A stretch of DNA of 64,000 nucleotides from Psilocybe azurescens (GCA_023853785.1 JAJIRX010000730.1:285476-349475); one strand, 5' to 3'. Numbered from the stretch's first letter, positions 22,510 to 37,172 are shown. Numbers and translations: made by a program. Notes: a model not told the origin generated them from the sequence alone.

Positions 22510-24298
22510 CATCGAATGGGCCTCTTTAGGGCATAGATATTCCATTTTTGGACTGCGAGGCGAGATAATTAAACCACTCTCCCGTGTCATGTTCACTGGT
22601 TAAACAATTCTCACGCCGTGTGATTTATTGATTCTATATGATCGGGGTGACTCAATTGGCCTATGGAAGAGTCTCATCAATGGCCATGACATGGGTTTGA
22701 ATGCTAGTTGGAAAGTCATTAAATAACGAACAAGGCAAATATCGGATGGATGTTAGGTCCGATTCCAAACACCTTCACAGTTGATCTCTCGTTTATGTAA
22801 CAGCGAACGAAGCTTTGATGTTGCACATGAGGTTCTGTACTAACACATCTATCAATTGGGGTGCTGGGGTGTTCAGGGTGTGGTTCTTTGAGGTCATCCA
22901 CATCGCATGAATCTGATGAAATCAAAATTCTATTTCTAGAATCTGACTAGATCACTTCAAATGCAAATGCACTGAAGAAGGCGTAAATGCATCAGGCGAT
23001 TGGAACCATGGATGCACAGTGGGATGGATTATGGGGCATAATAGAACCTGTCTCAAAGACGCTGATAGATTAATGATAACTTAATGGTGCTCAGTCGAAT
23101 AAATAGGCCGCTCATCGTCGAAGAATATAGAGGATGATAGGAGTCAGTACCCTGACTCATAAGGCTGGATAAATTTCAGGGAATGTTCCGCACATCTATA
23201 TTTTCACGCAATGAGCCAAAAAGATTCACCAAAGTATATTGGAGGTGTGATCTGCATCTGAAGGAAGCCCAGAAGCGTGGGGTACCTCACGCATATACAA
23301 TCATGTCTGTTGCGTCGACCAGTAATGTCCCCGCCACGCGACTATGCAAATAAATGCTTTGTTTAATGGAAATTTTGCTGTACATAATGAAATAAATATG
23401 CTTACAACCCTCGAGACTTAAAAAAAAATGAGCTATTTTGAAGAGTCAGCAGATATTGAACATGGGAAGGGGGTCGGAAGGGTCGGAAGGGTGCAAATGA
23501 GAGGGAACGAACCTAAACCTATCCTTGTACAGATGCAAACCCTCGATATACTTTACACCCGTGCGTCTTAGCACTCTGACTGCTTCTTGCACGTTAGTAA
23601 ACTGATTCAAAAAACAAAACCTCTATACAAATTTGGCATCCTCATATATGGGATGGTCACCAGTCTAGAACGAACCGCGGTTTCTGGGTATAGCTGGATA
23701 GCCACGTGATGAAATAGGAATCAAACGTTCCTGGATCCTGTTTTGTTATCTGTTTATTATCGTGTAACAAGCAGTCAAAGTGCTAAGACGCATGGGTATA
23801 GATACACACCACTCCACGCTATTGTATCTACTAAGACTTAAATCTTCGAAAGCGGCGGACTTGTTGATGTTATTTTATTCTTATTGAGTAAGTAATATGC
23901 TCCTATACAAAAGATATAATCCCCTGACCTTCTGATACGGATACGCGAAGATATGATCCTTTTTTGAACGTTGAGTAACGATGACCCTGGACACATACAC
24001 GAAGTCAAAGTAGGAGAAACCCCGAGGCCATAATAATTTGGTGCCCCACGCCTTCTGGAGTCGCATTGGTGGGCATTGCAAATGTCGAAGCACACGTTAA
24101 ATCTCTCAGTCTCCTTTTTCTGTTCATCTCTTGCCAAAATGGAAATCAGAAAGTCTTCGCGGCTCTTCTTTTCGATTCTCCGGTACTTTTCTCAAAGAAG
24201 GCGCAGACATTTATCCCGATATATCCGTGAATCCTTTTCTAAGCCTATTCGAAGAAGAGGTCTTGCCCCTGTTGAAGCTAAACAGTGTTGTATACGCA
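22510..24298. other. AT-rich intergenic region
   Basis: About 1.8 kb with no recognised gene. Contains a short GGGTCGGAA tandem (about 23468-23492) and an A8 tract near 23420. Confidence 0.45.
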
Positions 24299-24306
24299 TA
24301 TAAAAG
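24299..24306 (+). promoter_or_regulatory. TATA box of HsbA-like gene
   Basis: TATAAAAG, 81 bp upstream of the ATG at 24387. Confidence 0.55.
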
Positions 24307-24386
24307 AGACCGTCCTTCAGAGTGTCATCTACCAAAAAATAGTTTCAGTCTTTTGCTTGCTTTGTGCACTTGCTTTCCACATAACA

Positions 24387-25169
24387 ATGCTTTTCCGCTC
24401 CGTTGCTACCTGTATTGTGGGCGTACTTTTTACCCAAGGTGCTTTGGCAGCCTTGACACCTGCCCGCCTAGTCACCAGTATTGAGGCTGTGACCGCTGCA
24501 TCCAAAGACGCCAACACCGCCCTGCTGTCAATTTCTACTTCGACTAAGGTGGCCGATGTCAAGACTTCGGGCAAAGTATTATCCCGGCTATACTCAAAAA
24601 GTGTATACTCATATCTAACGATCTCTCTATCCCTTCAAATAGAAACTTGTGGCTGCATTCACGACAATTGTACAAAGTGTCACTGCTGATGTTGCAGCAA
24701 TCAATGTGACGCCCGCTTTTGCTGACGATGCAGCTGATACTGTTGTTAATGCTTTGACCGACGTAAGGGTTTCCCTGATATCCAGGCTTTCCGACAAATC
24801 TAACGCTATTTCATAATCACAGTTCGTTTTAGTGCATCAAATCCTCTTGTCTACGGTTATCGGAAAACATTCCATTTTCGCCCAATTTGCGGTCACCGCG
24901 CCTATTGCTGCGATTCTCCGAGTTCTCGAGGCCCAAGTTGATGTAAGATATGTTTTACACGACACTCGTTCCTATTAGCACTCAAATAACTGTTGTTGCA
25001 GGCTTTGGCATTCGGATTAATAAACTTGATCCCCACCCGCAAGCCAGATGTCCAGGAGAGCAGGAAGAGTCTTGATGCTTCTCTTACAATCGCCGTTTCA
25101 ACTTATCGGGAGGTCTGTATCCCCAGCCCCTTCTATCCCAGCAAGGGCCCTACCTGCGTGTCCGTCTAG
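24387..25169 (+). CDS. Hydrophobic surface-binding protein A (HsbA) family, secreted
   Basis: Exons 24387..24575, 24643..24762, 24823..24942 and 25002..25169, all phase 0, 198 aa. The signal peptide is residues 1-21 (MLFRSVATCIVGVLFTQGAL). The body is an Ala/Val/Thr-rich helical sequence with the family's spacing: SIEAVTAASKDANTALLSIS, KLVAAFTTIVQSVTADVAAI, FAQFAVTAPIAAILRVLEAQ and a C-terminal DVQESRKSLDASLTIAVSTY. HsbA proteins coat hydrophobic surfaces and recruit hydrolases in fungi. It precedes the UstYa-like gene on the same strand, within a block of secreted proteins. Confidence 0.8.
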
Positions 25170-26046
25170 GCGGGGTTTTGTAGAAAACATGGAGTGAGGT
25201 GAAGATATCTACAGTCGTATTATATGCCTTAGTCTTCAATCTTCAATCTTCGTTGTAGCAGGATTTTTGATGTGTTGCCTCCAATTCTTGCTTTTTAGCT
25301 TTCAGTCTCTCATTTTCTTTTTCTACCAACTTCTATACTTGAAGTCGCTTAATATCTTTAATCTCTAGTTATCGATGTTAACCGCAAGTAGAATGGGTCT
25401 ATCATTTGTTGTCCCGGCGTAAAGGAATTGAGAAATAAAAGGGAGGTTGCGCACGACATCCAGGTAGTCATTACACGAGGGTAAACCACGTCATAAAAGC
25501 TGTCATGCACATTAGAATGGGTTACAACTACAACTTTAATCCTATTTAAGCGCTCAGCTCTCAGCCGGGAATTTCAACACCCACCCTTACTGCGGCTGAT
25601 AAATCATAGAGTATACTTATTGCCATCTCGAACGCGAGAACAGCTTTGTCAGTTCAAACCCCTGTCTCTGCCAAGTTGCAGGTCTGAATGTTCGATTCCT
25701 GTTTGACTCTGTATTCAAACCTGTCCCTTCGGGGAATGTCCTAGCGCACAGCATGTTTTCTTCCACATTCGCATCGACGGTTCACACTTTCGTTGCACCG
25801 CATGGGAAATAGATACCGTGACTTGCCAAGTCTATCAGCCGGTGTTCTCCGGTACAAGCGTAGGTGCTGAGGTGCTGATGGTGAGTTATTGGAAGCGAAG
25901 ACTTCCTGAATGCAGTAGAGAGGCTGGTACGGCATATTCACGATTCCATTTGATCCTCTACATGTAAGTCAACCTCATGAGCTTACGTATTCGACATTTA
26001 ATACACGATGGCGGGATTCTGGGAATGCCCTCTTTTGTTTTCGTGT
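25170..26046. other. Intergenic, nothing recognised
   Basis: Nearly 0.9 kb. An alternative upstream in-frame ATG for the next gene sits at 26008. Confidence 0.4.
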
Positions 26047-27073
26047 ATGACAGATACAAGCTATCCAGTTTACTCCCTCCTCTCAGATAAGGATGAGCTG
26101 CTATCTTCAGAGCAGTTGCTTCCGAGTAGCATGTCTCCACGCCCTAGACGGGCATGTTCCAGGAATGCTATCTTCTGGACAACCGCTTTGAATATCGTCT
26201 TTCTTACCGCTGGAGTCCTGTTTTTCCTTGAGGGCGTCCGCCTTCAACGCAACGTTGAATCAGAGTTCATTTCTCGAGTCACATCATTTTGTGAGTTTTA
26301 TTGCATTTTCTGCAACAATAATCGTACTAACAAGTCAATAATTTTAGCTCCTGCATCCGGCGTTATTAGCTACTACCCTCGACTTTTCAATCTTTCTTCA
26401 GAGGAGGCTATGCATTACCAGGGCCATCCTACTCCGGAGATCACAGCAGCCTGGGATAGAATCACGGACGATGGTATTCGTTCAATCGTTTCTTACAATA
26501 GCTATACTTACGCATCTCGTGCTCAGTGCGTCCCATGAGAATCCCAGTGGAAATGCTCCCGCTGGTAAACACTAAAGATGATGAAACTTTAATCAAATTT
26601 GCAGAAGAGGATGGCGGCGGTGTTATGGCATCCGTCGGCGTACTCCACCAACTTCATTGTGTTGTAGGTGGACGAACTACCCAATGTCTATGAAGTCTTA
26701 TAGTACCTTCAGAACCTGCTCCGGAAGGCGACCTATGGCGAATATTACAAGGACGACAGGTTCTTCACCGTGCCCGCAGAGGAGCTCAGAGGACATCTAG
26801 GTACATTTTCACCACATCCAGTACTAGAATATATCATTTAGACTGATATTTTCTCTAGACCATTGCGTCGAATTGCTGAGACAGACCATTTCTTGTGCCG
26901 GAGATGTCACTGTACTCACATATAGGTGGCATGGGGACAAGCCACACCCCAATTTTGACAAGATACACCAATGTCGTCGTTTCGACGATATTTTGGATTG
27001 GGCTCTTGAACACGCGGTGCACATCCCAGCGTCCCACATGGTCAGGAATATAACAGCAGGTGGGTCCCATTAG
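26047..27073 (+). CDS. UstYa-family (DUF3328) oxidase-like protein
   Basis: Exons 26047..26290, 26348..26473, 26527..26663, 26713..26800 and 26859..27073 give 269 aa. A short cytosolic N-terminus is followed by one membrane segment near residues 40-62 (AIFWTTALNIVFLTAGVLFF). The signature of the family, two HxxHC motifs, is complete: HQLHC at residues 164-168 and HLDHC at 197-201. Other shared features are the Trp-Asp motif AAWDRITDD and GDVTVLTYRW. UstYa-type proteins oxidise or cyclise ribosomal peptides (dikaritins) and some other metabolites in the secretory pathway. A repeat precursor with Kex2 sites lies 1.1 kb downstream on the same strand. An in-frame ATG at 26008 would add 13 residues. 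Confidence 0.85.
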
Positions 27074-28059
27074 CTCGGAATGGGCAGATAGTGCAGCTTG
27101 TGTACCGTAGCACGTCATTTTCCGGTCCCGGATCCTTAGGCACTTGCTGTACGATCTTGTATGATTTGTGCTATACATGCACAATACGGAGTAAAAATGA
27201 TTGAATTTAGACATTTGATCATTAACCCCTTGGCCAAGCACCGGTCAGTCAGGGATTCTTAGGACAGGGTTTGCCACTCCTTCGGTCCAATAGACTGCGG
27301 CGCAACATCAGCATGAGAAAAAAGTAAACTAACCATGTATCATTGTCCTACGTGATCTCCAGAAGTGTTGCCACATGAAAATCCTTAGCAAAGTGCGATG
27401 AAGATTGTCATGGTTGGGGATATTATGTTCGCTAATTAACTGGTTCAAAGGGGATAGCGATGGCGCTAATCCCCACACTGTATTCTGCTCCTTGCTCTTT
27501 TGAGTAGCGTTGGGATTGCATTAGATGTTTATGTACTGCCGTTAATAGTGATATTTCGTCATTAGATTTCTCCATACGATCTCTAGTAGGCCATTTCATA
27601 GCGAGTTCTATATCCAGACATGATTGCGTCGGGCTTCATGGATACTATTGGTCAATGGTGGCTGCATTATTTCTCTACAAGCTCTGGACGCACTTGGTAT
27701 TGGGATCGGCCAGCAGATCGTGAAACGCTTCTGATACTTCTCCGGACTAAGAAGCATCCCAGAAGATCTTCTTTGAAATTTGAAGTTTCATAAATGTCGC
27801 TAGGACAGTCGCAATCGACGACAACACTCGGGTCAATAGAATTATGTATCGGCGATATTGCACACTGCACGAAGAATGCACTACGGGTTCGAGTTTTGGC
27901 CGCCTTTCGAAAAAGAAGCAACCTTACACCACTGTTGTAATTGGGCTCTGATCGTATTCTAGAACTGTAAGGCAGACGACTTCTTCAAACATTGAGTCAG
28001 ATGCGATGTTCGAGGATAGCAAGGTGACTAAATAGTTCTTCTTGGCTATGCTATCTGCA
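27074..28059. other. Spacer between UstYa-like gene and precursor gene
   Basis: About 1 kb without a recognised gene. Probably contains the promoter of the precursor gene. Confidence 0.45.
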
Positions 28060-28067
28060 TATAAGAG
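28060..28067 (+). promoter_or_regulatory. TATA-like box of repeat-precursor gene
   Basis: TATAAGAG, 81 bp upstream of the ATG at 28141; the same spacing as at the HsbA-like gene. Confidence 0.45.
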
Positions 28068-28140
28068 CGACTACGACCATTCGTGAAAAACCAGATCCCC
28101 ACACTTGCATATTCTTGCTAGTATCTACTCTCCGTTCACT

Positions 28141-29097
28141 ATGCAATTCAAGAACCTTCTCTTTGCTCTCACCGCCATGTCGGCATTCATGGCGACGGCA
28201 AGCCCCGTTGCCAGCCAGAGTAAGTGGCATATCTGAACTACTGTTTCGATAGCGAACATACTGACTTTTATCCTTGTGAATAGATTCGGAGCAGGGAACC
28301 GCCTTCCGTAGGACTGGTGAGTGTTCTCGCACTGTTCACTTATTGAAGATAATGCCCTAACCACGTTAATGATGCAGATCTCACCACTGGTAAGCTGGTT
28401 CTGACCGTCGACAACGTCGCCCACGTATAACACCTCATCTGTTCCAGCTTCCGAGCAGGGAACCTCCTTCCGTCGTGGCACTGACGCTGAACAAGGCACC
28501 TCTTTCCGCCGTGGTTCGGACGCCGAGCAGGGTACCTCTTTCCGCCGTGGCTCGGACTCCGAGCAAGGTACCTCCTTCCGCAGGGGCTCTGACGCTGAGC
28601 AGGGAACTTCCTTCCGTCGTGGCTCGGATTCCGAGCAGGGAACTTCTTTCCGTCGCGGTTCAGACACTGAGCAAGGCACCTCTTTCCGTCGTGGATCGGA
28701 TGCCGAACAGGGAACCTCCTTCCGCAGGGGTACCGATGCCGAGCAGGGAACTTCCTTCCGCCGTGGCTCTGACACTGAACAGGGAACCTCTTTCCGCCGC
28801 GGCACCGATGCTGAACAAGGTACCTCCTTCCGCCGTGGCTCTGATGGCGAGCAAGGAACGTCCTTCCGTCGTGGCGAAGCCTCTGAGCAGGGAACCTCCT
28901 TCCGCAGAGGCTCAGATTCTGAGCAAGGAACATCTTTCCGCAGGACCGGTGAGTAGTTGTTTCTTCTTACAACTTTATTTGAATTCTAAATCCGTCTGCA
29001 ATTAACAGAGAGTAAGACTTTGCACCCACTGTTTTCAGAGTGAGTTTACTAAACTCTGTTTGATTACCTAGACTCCGAGCAGGGAACCTCTTTCTGA
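28141..29097 (+). CDS. Secreted Kex2-processed repeat precursor, RiPP candidate (216-217 aa)
   Basis: Exons 28141..28219, 28284..28316, 28378..28389, 28448..28948, possibly a 3-nt microexon 29009..29011, and 29072..29097. A signal peptide occupies residues 1-21 (ending MATASPVAS). The rest is 16 units of EQGT(S/A)F, of which the first 15 are followed by Arg-Arg, the Kex2 cleavage signal. Thirteen consecutive cores are decapeptides of the form GSDxEQGTSF, with x being A, S, T or G and a few GTDA or GEAS variants. The last unit stops right after Phe, with no Arg-Arg. Codons vary between units while the residues stay fixed, so the peptide is under selection. The gene is split by introns and lacks internal ATGs, so simple ORF scans miss it. 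With the UstYa-like gene upstream it resembles a dikaritin-type locus. No cyclised product is proven. Confidence 0.8.
28448..28948 (+). repeat. 36-bp tandem coding repeat, 14 units in one exon
   Basis: Fourteen units with a 36-bp period encode the peptide cores and Arg-Arg linkers of the precursor. Two more units lie in the small flanking exons. Long open frames on the opposite strand (28805..28125) and in another forward frame (28475..29005) arise from the repetitive composition and are not genes. Confidence 0.95.
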
Positions 29098-32711
<3,614 letters not shown>

Positions 32712-34952
32712 GAAGATCTTTCTTTATTCGCTACGTATCGTGTTTTTCTTTCATTAGGGAATGTTGATATTTTTCTTGTTGGGAAAGGCTCTTTTCAAAG
32801 GTACATCAGGAAAGCATAAGTCCCGGTGCCCGATCTGTTCTCCGCTCCACAAACGAACGTAAGTAGTTATAGGAGTCTTAGATCGATTGGTACAACTCAG
32901 ATGAGATCTGGTCAATTTGGAGAAAACTGACAACACAAGGCGTGAAGGTATATCCCCAGGCTACCTCTTGGTTACCTCTCAAACAGCTAGGTACTAACGA
33001 TACACTGGCAGTAGCCTTGGGCTACATAGCAATGCTTTTGCATTTCGTTTGTGCGACGTTGTTCTGAAGTCTGAAGACATGCGAAGTTTCCGAATACTGA
33101 TCACTCAAAAACAATCTTTAAACAAGAACCATTGTTCTCTTTAGGTCTGCTATCGCCCTTCCTCGTTCGTATATAGTATCTTTGCTGTGCCGTACAGCTC
33201 AACTGCACTTATACCATACACCAATAGTTCTTCATCTTTTGTTGGTCAGTACGTATGATGCTCGTGTTTAAGCGCCCGTCCTCCTTGCGTACTAGTTGCA
33301 GTACATAATCCATTATTCTTTTAGTAATTTCCTCTGAGAGCAAGCCACCGCTGCGTGGAGTTCGGAATTCAAGCTGTCGCCTAGTAGGGTGGTATACGAA
33401 AGTCTAACCTGTACTCCCAATAATCAAACTCACTGAACACGAACCAACGTGCCATGATCGAGTACTTGTAACCATTCATCAAGGACGGCCATGTCTGCTT
33501 TCGGCCTTATAGACCTTCTGGAAATTTTGAAGGGGCGTGCATCTATAGGCCTTGGTTTATTTTGTAAGTTGATTTACTCACATTGGGCGGATGTTGAGAA
33601 ATTTACCTCAGGCGCATACCTCTCTCGGGTCTCTTCGAGATCACCGTGAGCTTAAGTTTCACAACCCCAAGGCTTTAGCCATTATCAAACTGACCCCGAA
33701 TTTTCAAGAGGTCTTCGGAGAAATTTGGATGTGGCAGATTTATGTAAATGGTTCCCTATCTCAATGCAGTTGTAACCAATAAGATTCCAGAGATTAGCGG
33801 CCTTATACTGCCTCACTCTCCGGACAGAAGCACACAATAGGCTTTTTGGAGACCTCTGAGGCGGCTTGTCCCAAAAGAAATGACCTTCTATTATGCATTA
33901 TTTGTCTCATGTATTATTTCCGAGGAGATATAATAAACTTAAATAGACTCTATGTATGACACTTTCTGCTATCTGCTGAACATAACATACATATACATGT
34001 CAAATGTTCCCCTCCCTAAATCATAGTGAACTGTGAGGTTGGGTGAGGGTGCAAAACATGCACCATGAATAGACTGGCTTTATATGATTATGGGAGAGAA
34101 AACAATTGTATGAAGATGTATGACCTCTCATTTGCCTCACACTGCTCATGCCTGAGGAATGCGATGCACAATATAGCTGGGGAAAATTCAGACCACATGA
34201 CAGAAAATAAGGCAGAGAGTGTTCTGGTATTTCTACAGTTTTAATTTAGTTCAGATGCTGTGTTCATTCTCAGAAAATTGTGACCTAAGCGACCAATAAA
34301 CAGTCTTTTTAATGTTATGGCCACTCCGTGAGCTTTGGAAGTAATACCTCGGTGATGGCTTACGCTGCACGCAACAAATTGATGGTATCCGGGACAAACA
34401 TCCTAACATATGCAATTGCCATGATGAATAAATGGAGAATGTCTTATATTCCCTGGGTCTCCCCTCTACATGATTACTGCTCTGGCTCCTTAGATATACT
34501 AATATACCTTGCTCATTGCCCGTTGCCCGTTGTAAAATGATCGCCAAACGCGTTTCCTCTGACATTGTTATGGCTTACGTAGGTCGGTGAATTAGACTGT
34601 CTAGAGTTTATGAAGGCTCTGACTGCGTGAAGCACGAGCGATTTCACTCGCCATTCCCACAAGCCATGCCCTTCGGGTCATAAAGACGAAGTTTAAATAT
34701 CAGATACATGTCTGAATGAGAACTCTGAGCGGCGTGCCTGAACCAAATCGTGATCCTACATTATCTAGATCTGGATTGAGCTCTCGGTGATCAAGTCCGA
34801 GTTCTATTTTGTGCATTTGGTATTTAGATGAGGCACTTCGACCAACCAGGACCAACCATACTACCCACTTTACTGTCAAAGGTGTTTCCTATTGGTGAAT
34901 TTCTCTCGTTGAATTTTGTGAAGACTTCTGACTGTGGCTTCATTATTAGGGC
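32712..34952. other. Long intergenic stretch, no gene recognised
   Basis: About 2.2 kb. Short frames (33591..33782, 34251..34565 minus, 34328..34540) lack family features. No repeat was recognised. Confidence 0.45.
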
Positions 34953-35848
34953 ATGCAGAACATTGCGAGACACGTCCTTCTAGATGACGAAAATGTCAGG
35001 CAAATCCTGGACTACCACCTCGATATTCCATCATTTCCCTGGAATCGCCTCACAAAAATTGACTTTTTGGATACCAAGATATCGGCAGACACATGGCTTC
35101 GTATCCTGCATGAAGCGTCCGGCCGTCTAATCGAGGCATATGCTTGCGTTGAGCTCAAAGCTCTGGATAGAAAACATAGCCGCCTTGGGCCAATCAAAAT
35201 GCTCAGCCTCGAAAAACTACGTTTACGGATTTTGCACCCTTATTTTCATCGACGGTTCGAGACAGCCCTGTTACTACCAGCGCTCAAGTACCTCTGGATA
35301 GAAAAGAGGGTGGAGAGGCGAATGCACTATTGGGATATCGCACATTACACCGCGTTCTTGTCCTGTTGCTCTTTTTTGATCCAGGTCGTTCTTTCCGACC
35401 TTCGACAGGAAGGTCATCCCATTAATATTTCCTCGTCCTCCCGTTCCGGTCGACGTACCTCGTATACGGAGTTGGATTCTCTCTTCCGTGTCCTACCCTG
35501 CCTCCAAGACATCCGCATTCAATGTGGAATATACATCCACCTACCGACTATCGAGAAACTGGCCGATGGTCGTCTTCTACCGTGCCTACGCACTTTGGAA
35601 GTGGCCGCGGTGGATCCGCTACCCTTTTTGCTATGTTACGAATGCGAAATATACTTGACGGAACTAGCATGATTGGGTCACAGCAACGATCTCGGATCGA
35701 AGCACTTCATGTTTATATGCCTTGTCACGATCTGACGACTCGGCAAGCCATCATTGACGAAGGGAGAGAGCTAGAAAGATTTCATTCCATCCAATTGAGG
35801 CTGGATTTCTCCGCACTCTGTATGTGTCGCTACAGTTTTGGAAACTGA
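34953..35848 (+). pseudogene. LRR/F-box-type protein, F-box absent, frameshifted
   Basis: The first frame 34953..35672 reads as the leucine-rich part of an Agaricomycete F-box protein (FPWNRLTKIDFLDTKISADT, LPALKYLWIEK, LFRVLPCLQDIRIQ, LPCLRTLEV). At the T5 run 35625-35629 the homology-like continuation moves to another frame (FAMLRMRNIL...RIEALHVYMP...RELERFHSIQLRL) that ends at 35848. The frame beginning at 34953 carries no F-box. Either a decayed gene, or a gene with one homopolymer sequencing error and an unseen 5' exon. A solo LTR begins 31 bp after its end. Confidence 0.6.
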
Positions 35849-35879
35849 TGGGAAAACTGTAGCTAGATTATGAATGTTT

Positions 35880-36314
35880 TGTTGGAATATAGTAAGCAAA
35901 CGCGATAGCGCCTCGCAGCCGTTTGGCTATGCGACTGCCGGTTTCTTTAAACATTTGTACGCATATTCATTCTTACATATTAGTTCATTAACGGTGCATT
36001 ATTGCACTATTCCTTTCTCTGTAATATATACATTATATTCAGTTTGTTATCTTTCATTGCGGCACGCAATACACCTTTATTGGTTTCTATTCACTTTGTA
36101 GATACGAAATACTTTATATATGATACTTCAACACAAGCTCCCCTCAGTCGTTTGCCTCGCAAACAACTGAGGTGAGTACTATTCTTTATTACTTAGTATG
36201 TTTCATTCATTATACTAAATTACTACCTAGCTTTCGTGTTCTAGGTAAATACAAATACATTCTCAGTCGTTTGCCTCGCAAACAACTGAGCTTTCGTGTT
36301 CTAGAATTCTTACA
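35880..36314 (+). mobile_element. Solo Copia-type LTR with 5-bp TSD
   Basis: A 435-bp LTR begins TGTTGGAATAT and ends AATTCTTACA, flanked by the direct repeat TGTTT (35875-35879 and 36315-36319). Its start matches the LTR of the Copia element at 48248(-), TGTTGGAATGTC. Inside, a hairpin (36143-36171), a 59-bp GT-AG segment (36172-36230, with TACTAAAT as a plausible branch point) and the block CTTTCGTGTTCTAG (36231-36244) are followed by a second hairpin plus the same block joined directly (36262-36304). Confidence 0.85.
36172..36230 (+). other. Intron-like segment inside the solo LTR
   Basis: Starts GTGAGTACT, ends CTACCTAG, 59 bp, with a TACTAAAT branch-like site 12 bp before the end. It is absent from the second tandem copy at 36262-36304, where the flanking blocks are joined exactly. 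Confidence 0.75.
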
Positions 36315-36666
36315 TGTTTGCCAATGATGAAACTGAGCATCATATAGACTACAAGTATGTGAGCTTTGCGCCCCAAGCTGAACTGACAGACGAAATCACA
36401 TCCAGGAGATTGGTAAGATTGTAATATACGTATAGGATGTATGCCAGTCAACTGGGACATTAATCCAGAGAAATATGGATACCCCATGGTCTGTCATTAT
36501 GATATATGCAAGTACGAGATCAGGCCATTGCTGCACATAAGACTTGTGGAGGCAAAGACATTTTGGTGAATCCGAGGCTAGAGTGACAAGTCAGAGCGAG
36601 TGGCGACATTTGCATATAACATGATAAGCTGCCCTGCGGAAGAGAGTCAAATGCCAATATACAATA

Positions 36667-37061
36667 GGCAGTTTGTGTGGAGCCACAAGGAGCCACCTGT
36701 GGCAAAATTTTGATGTGCGAGTCGGCCTGGTGGCTCCCTCATGGCTTGGCTTGTGGCTTCGGGCCTTTTCACACATGGAGTTCAGTGGGATCTGGGACAT
36801 GTATGAAGTTTGTTACTACTTTCTAACCCACAATAAAATGTTAATGCTTTTTATTCGCATAATTTTGGTCATGAAGGCAGAAATCCTTGCCCATAGACTC
36901 ACCTTTCATCAATTTCTACACATAACTCTCAAAAAGTGGGATGAAAAGCATGATACTGGCCTGTTGTGGAGCCACAATCAAAGCCACGAGCAAGCCACCG
37001 GGCCATCTCACACATCAACATTTTGCCATGAGTGGCTCCTTGTGGCTCCACACAAACTGCC
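36667..37061. mobile_element. Non-autonomous TIR element (MITE-like), ~395 bp
   Basis: Inverted terminal repeats of about 100 bp begin GGCAGTTTGTGTGGAGCC on the left and, on the opposite strand, from 37061. Both carry the internal repetitive GGAGCCACAAGGAGCCAC and a later GGTGGCT motif. No coding sequence was seen and no clear target duplication was found (flanks ACAATA and GAATAC). Confidence 0.65.
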
Positions 37062-37172
37062 GAATACCAGAAATCGATGGCATCTGACTGGATGTACAAG
37101 GAAACAAAATAATGTTGGGATATCCGTTGGGATTGATAAGATGCATAAAATAGACATTTGTATAGTTACATG

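Noticed and set aside
28125..28805. 226-aa minus-strand open frame and other long frames over the precursor repeats
   Set aside because: Periodic shadows of the 36-bp coding repeat. The plus-strand frame has a signal peptide, splice sites and codon-level conservation of residues.
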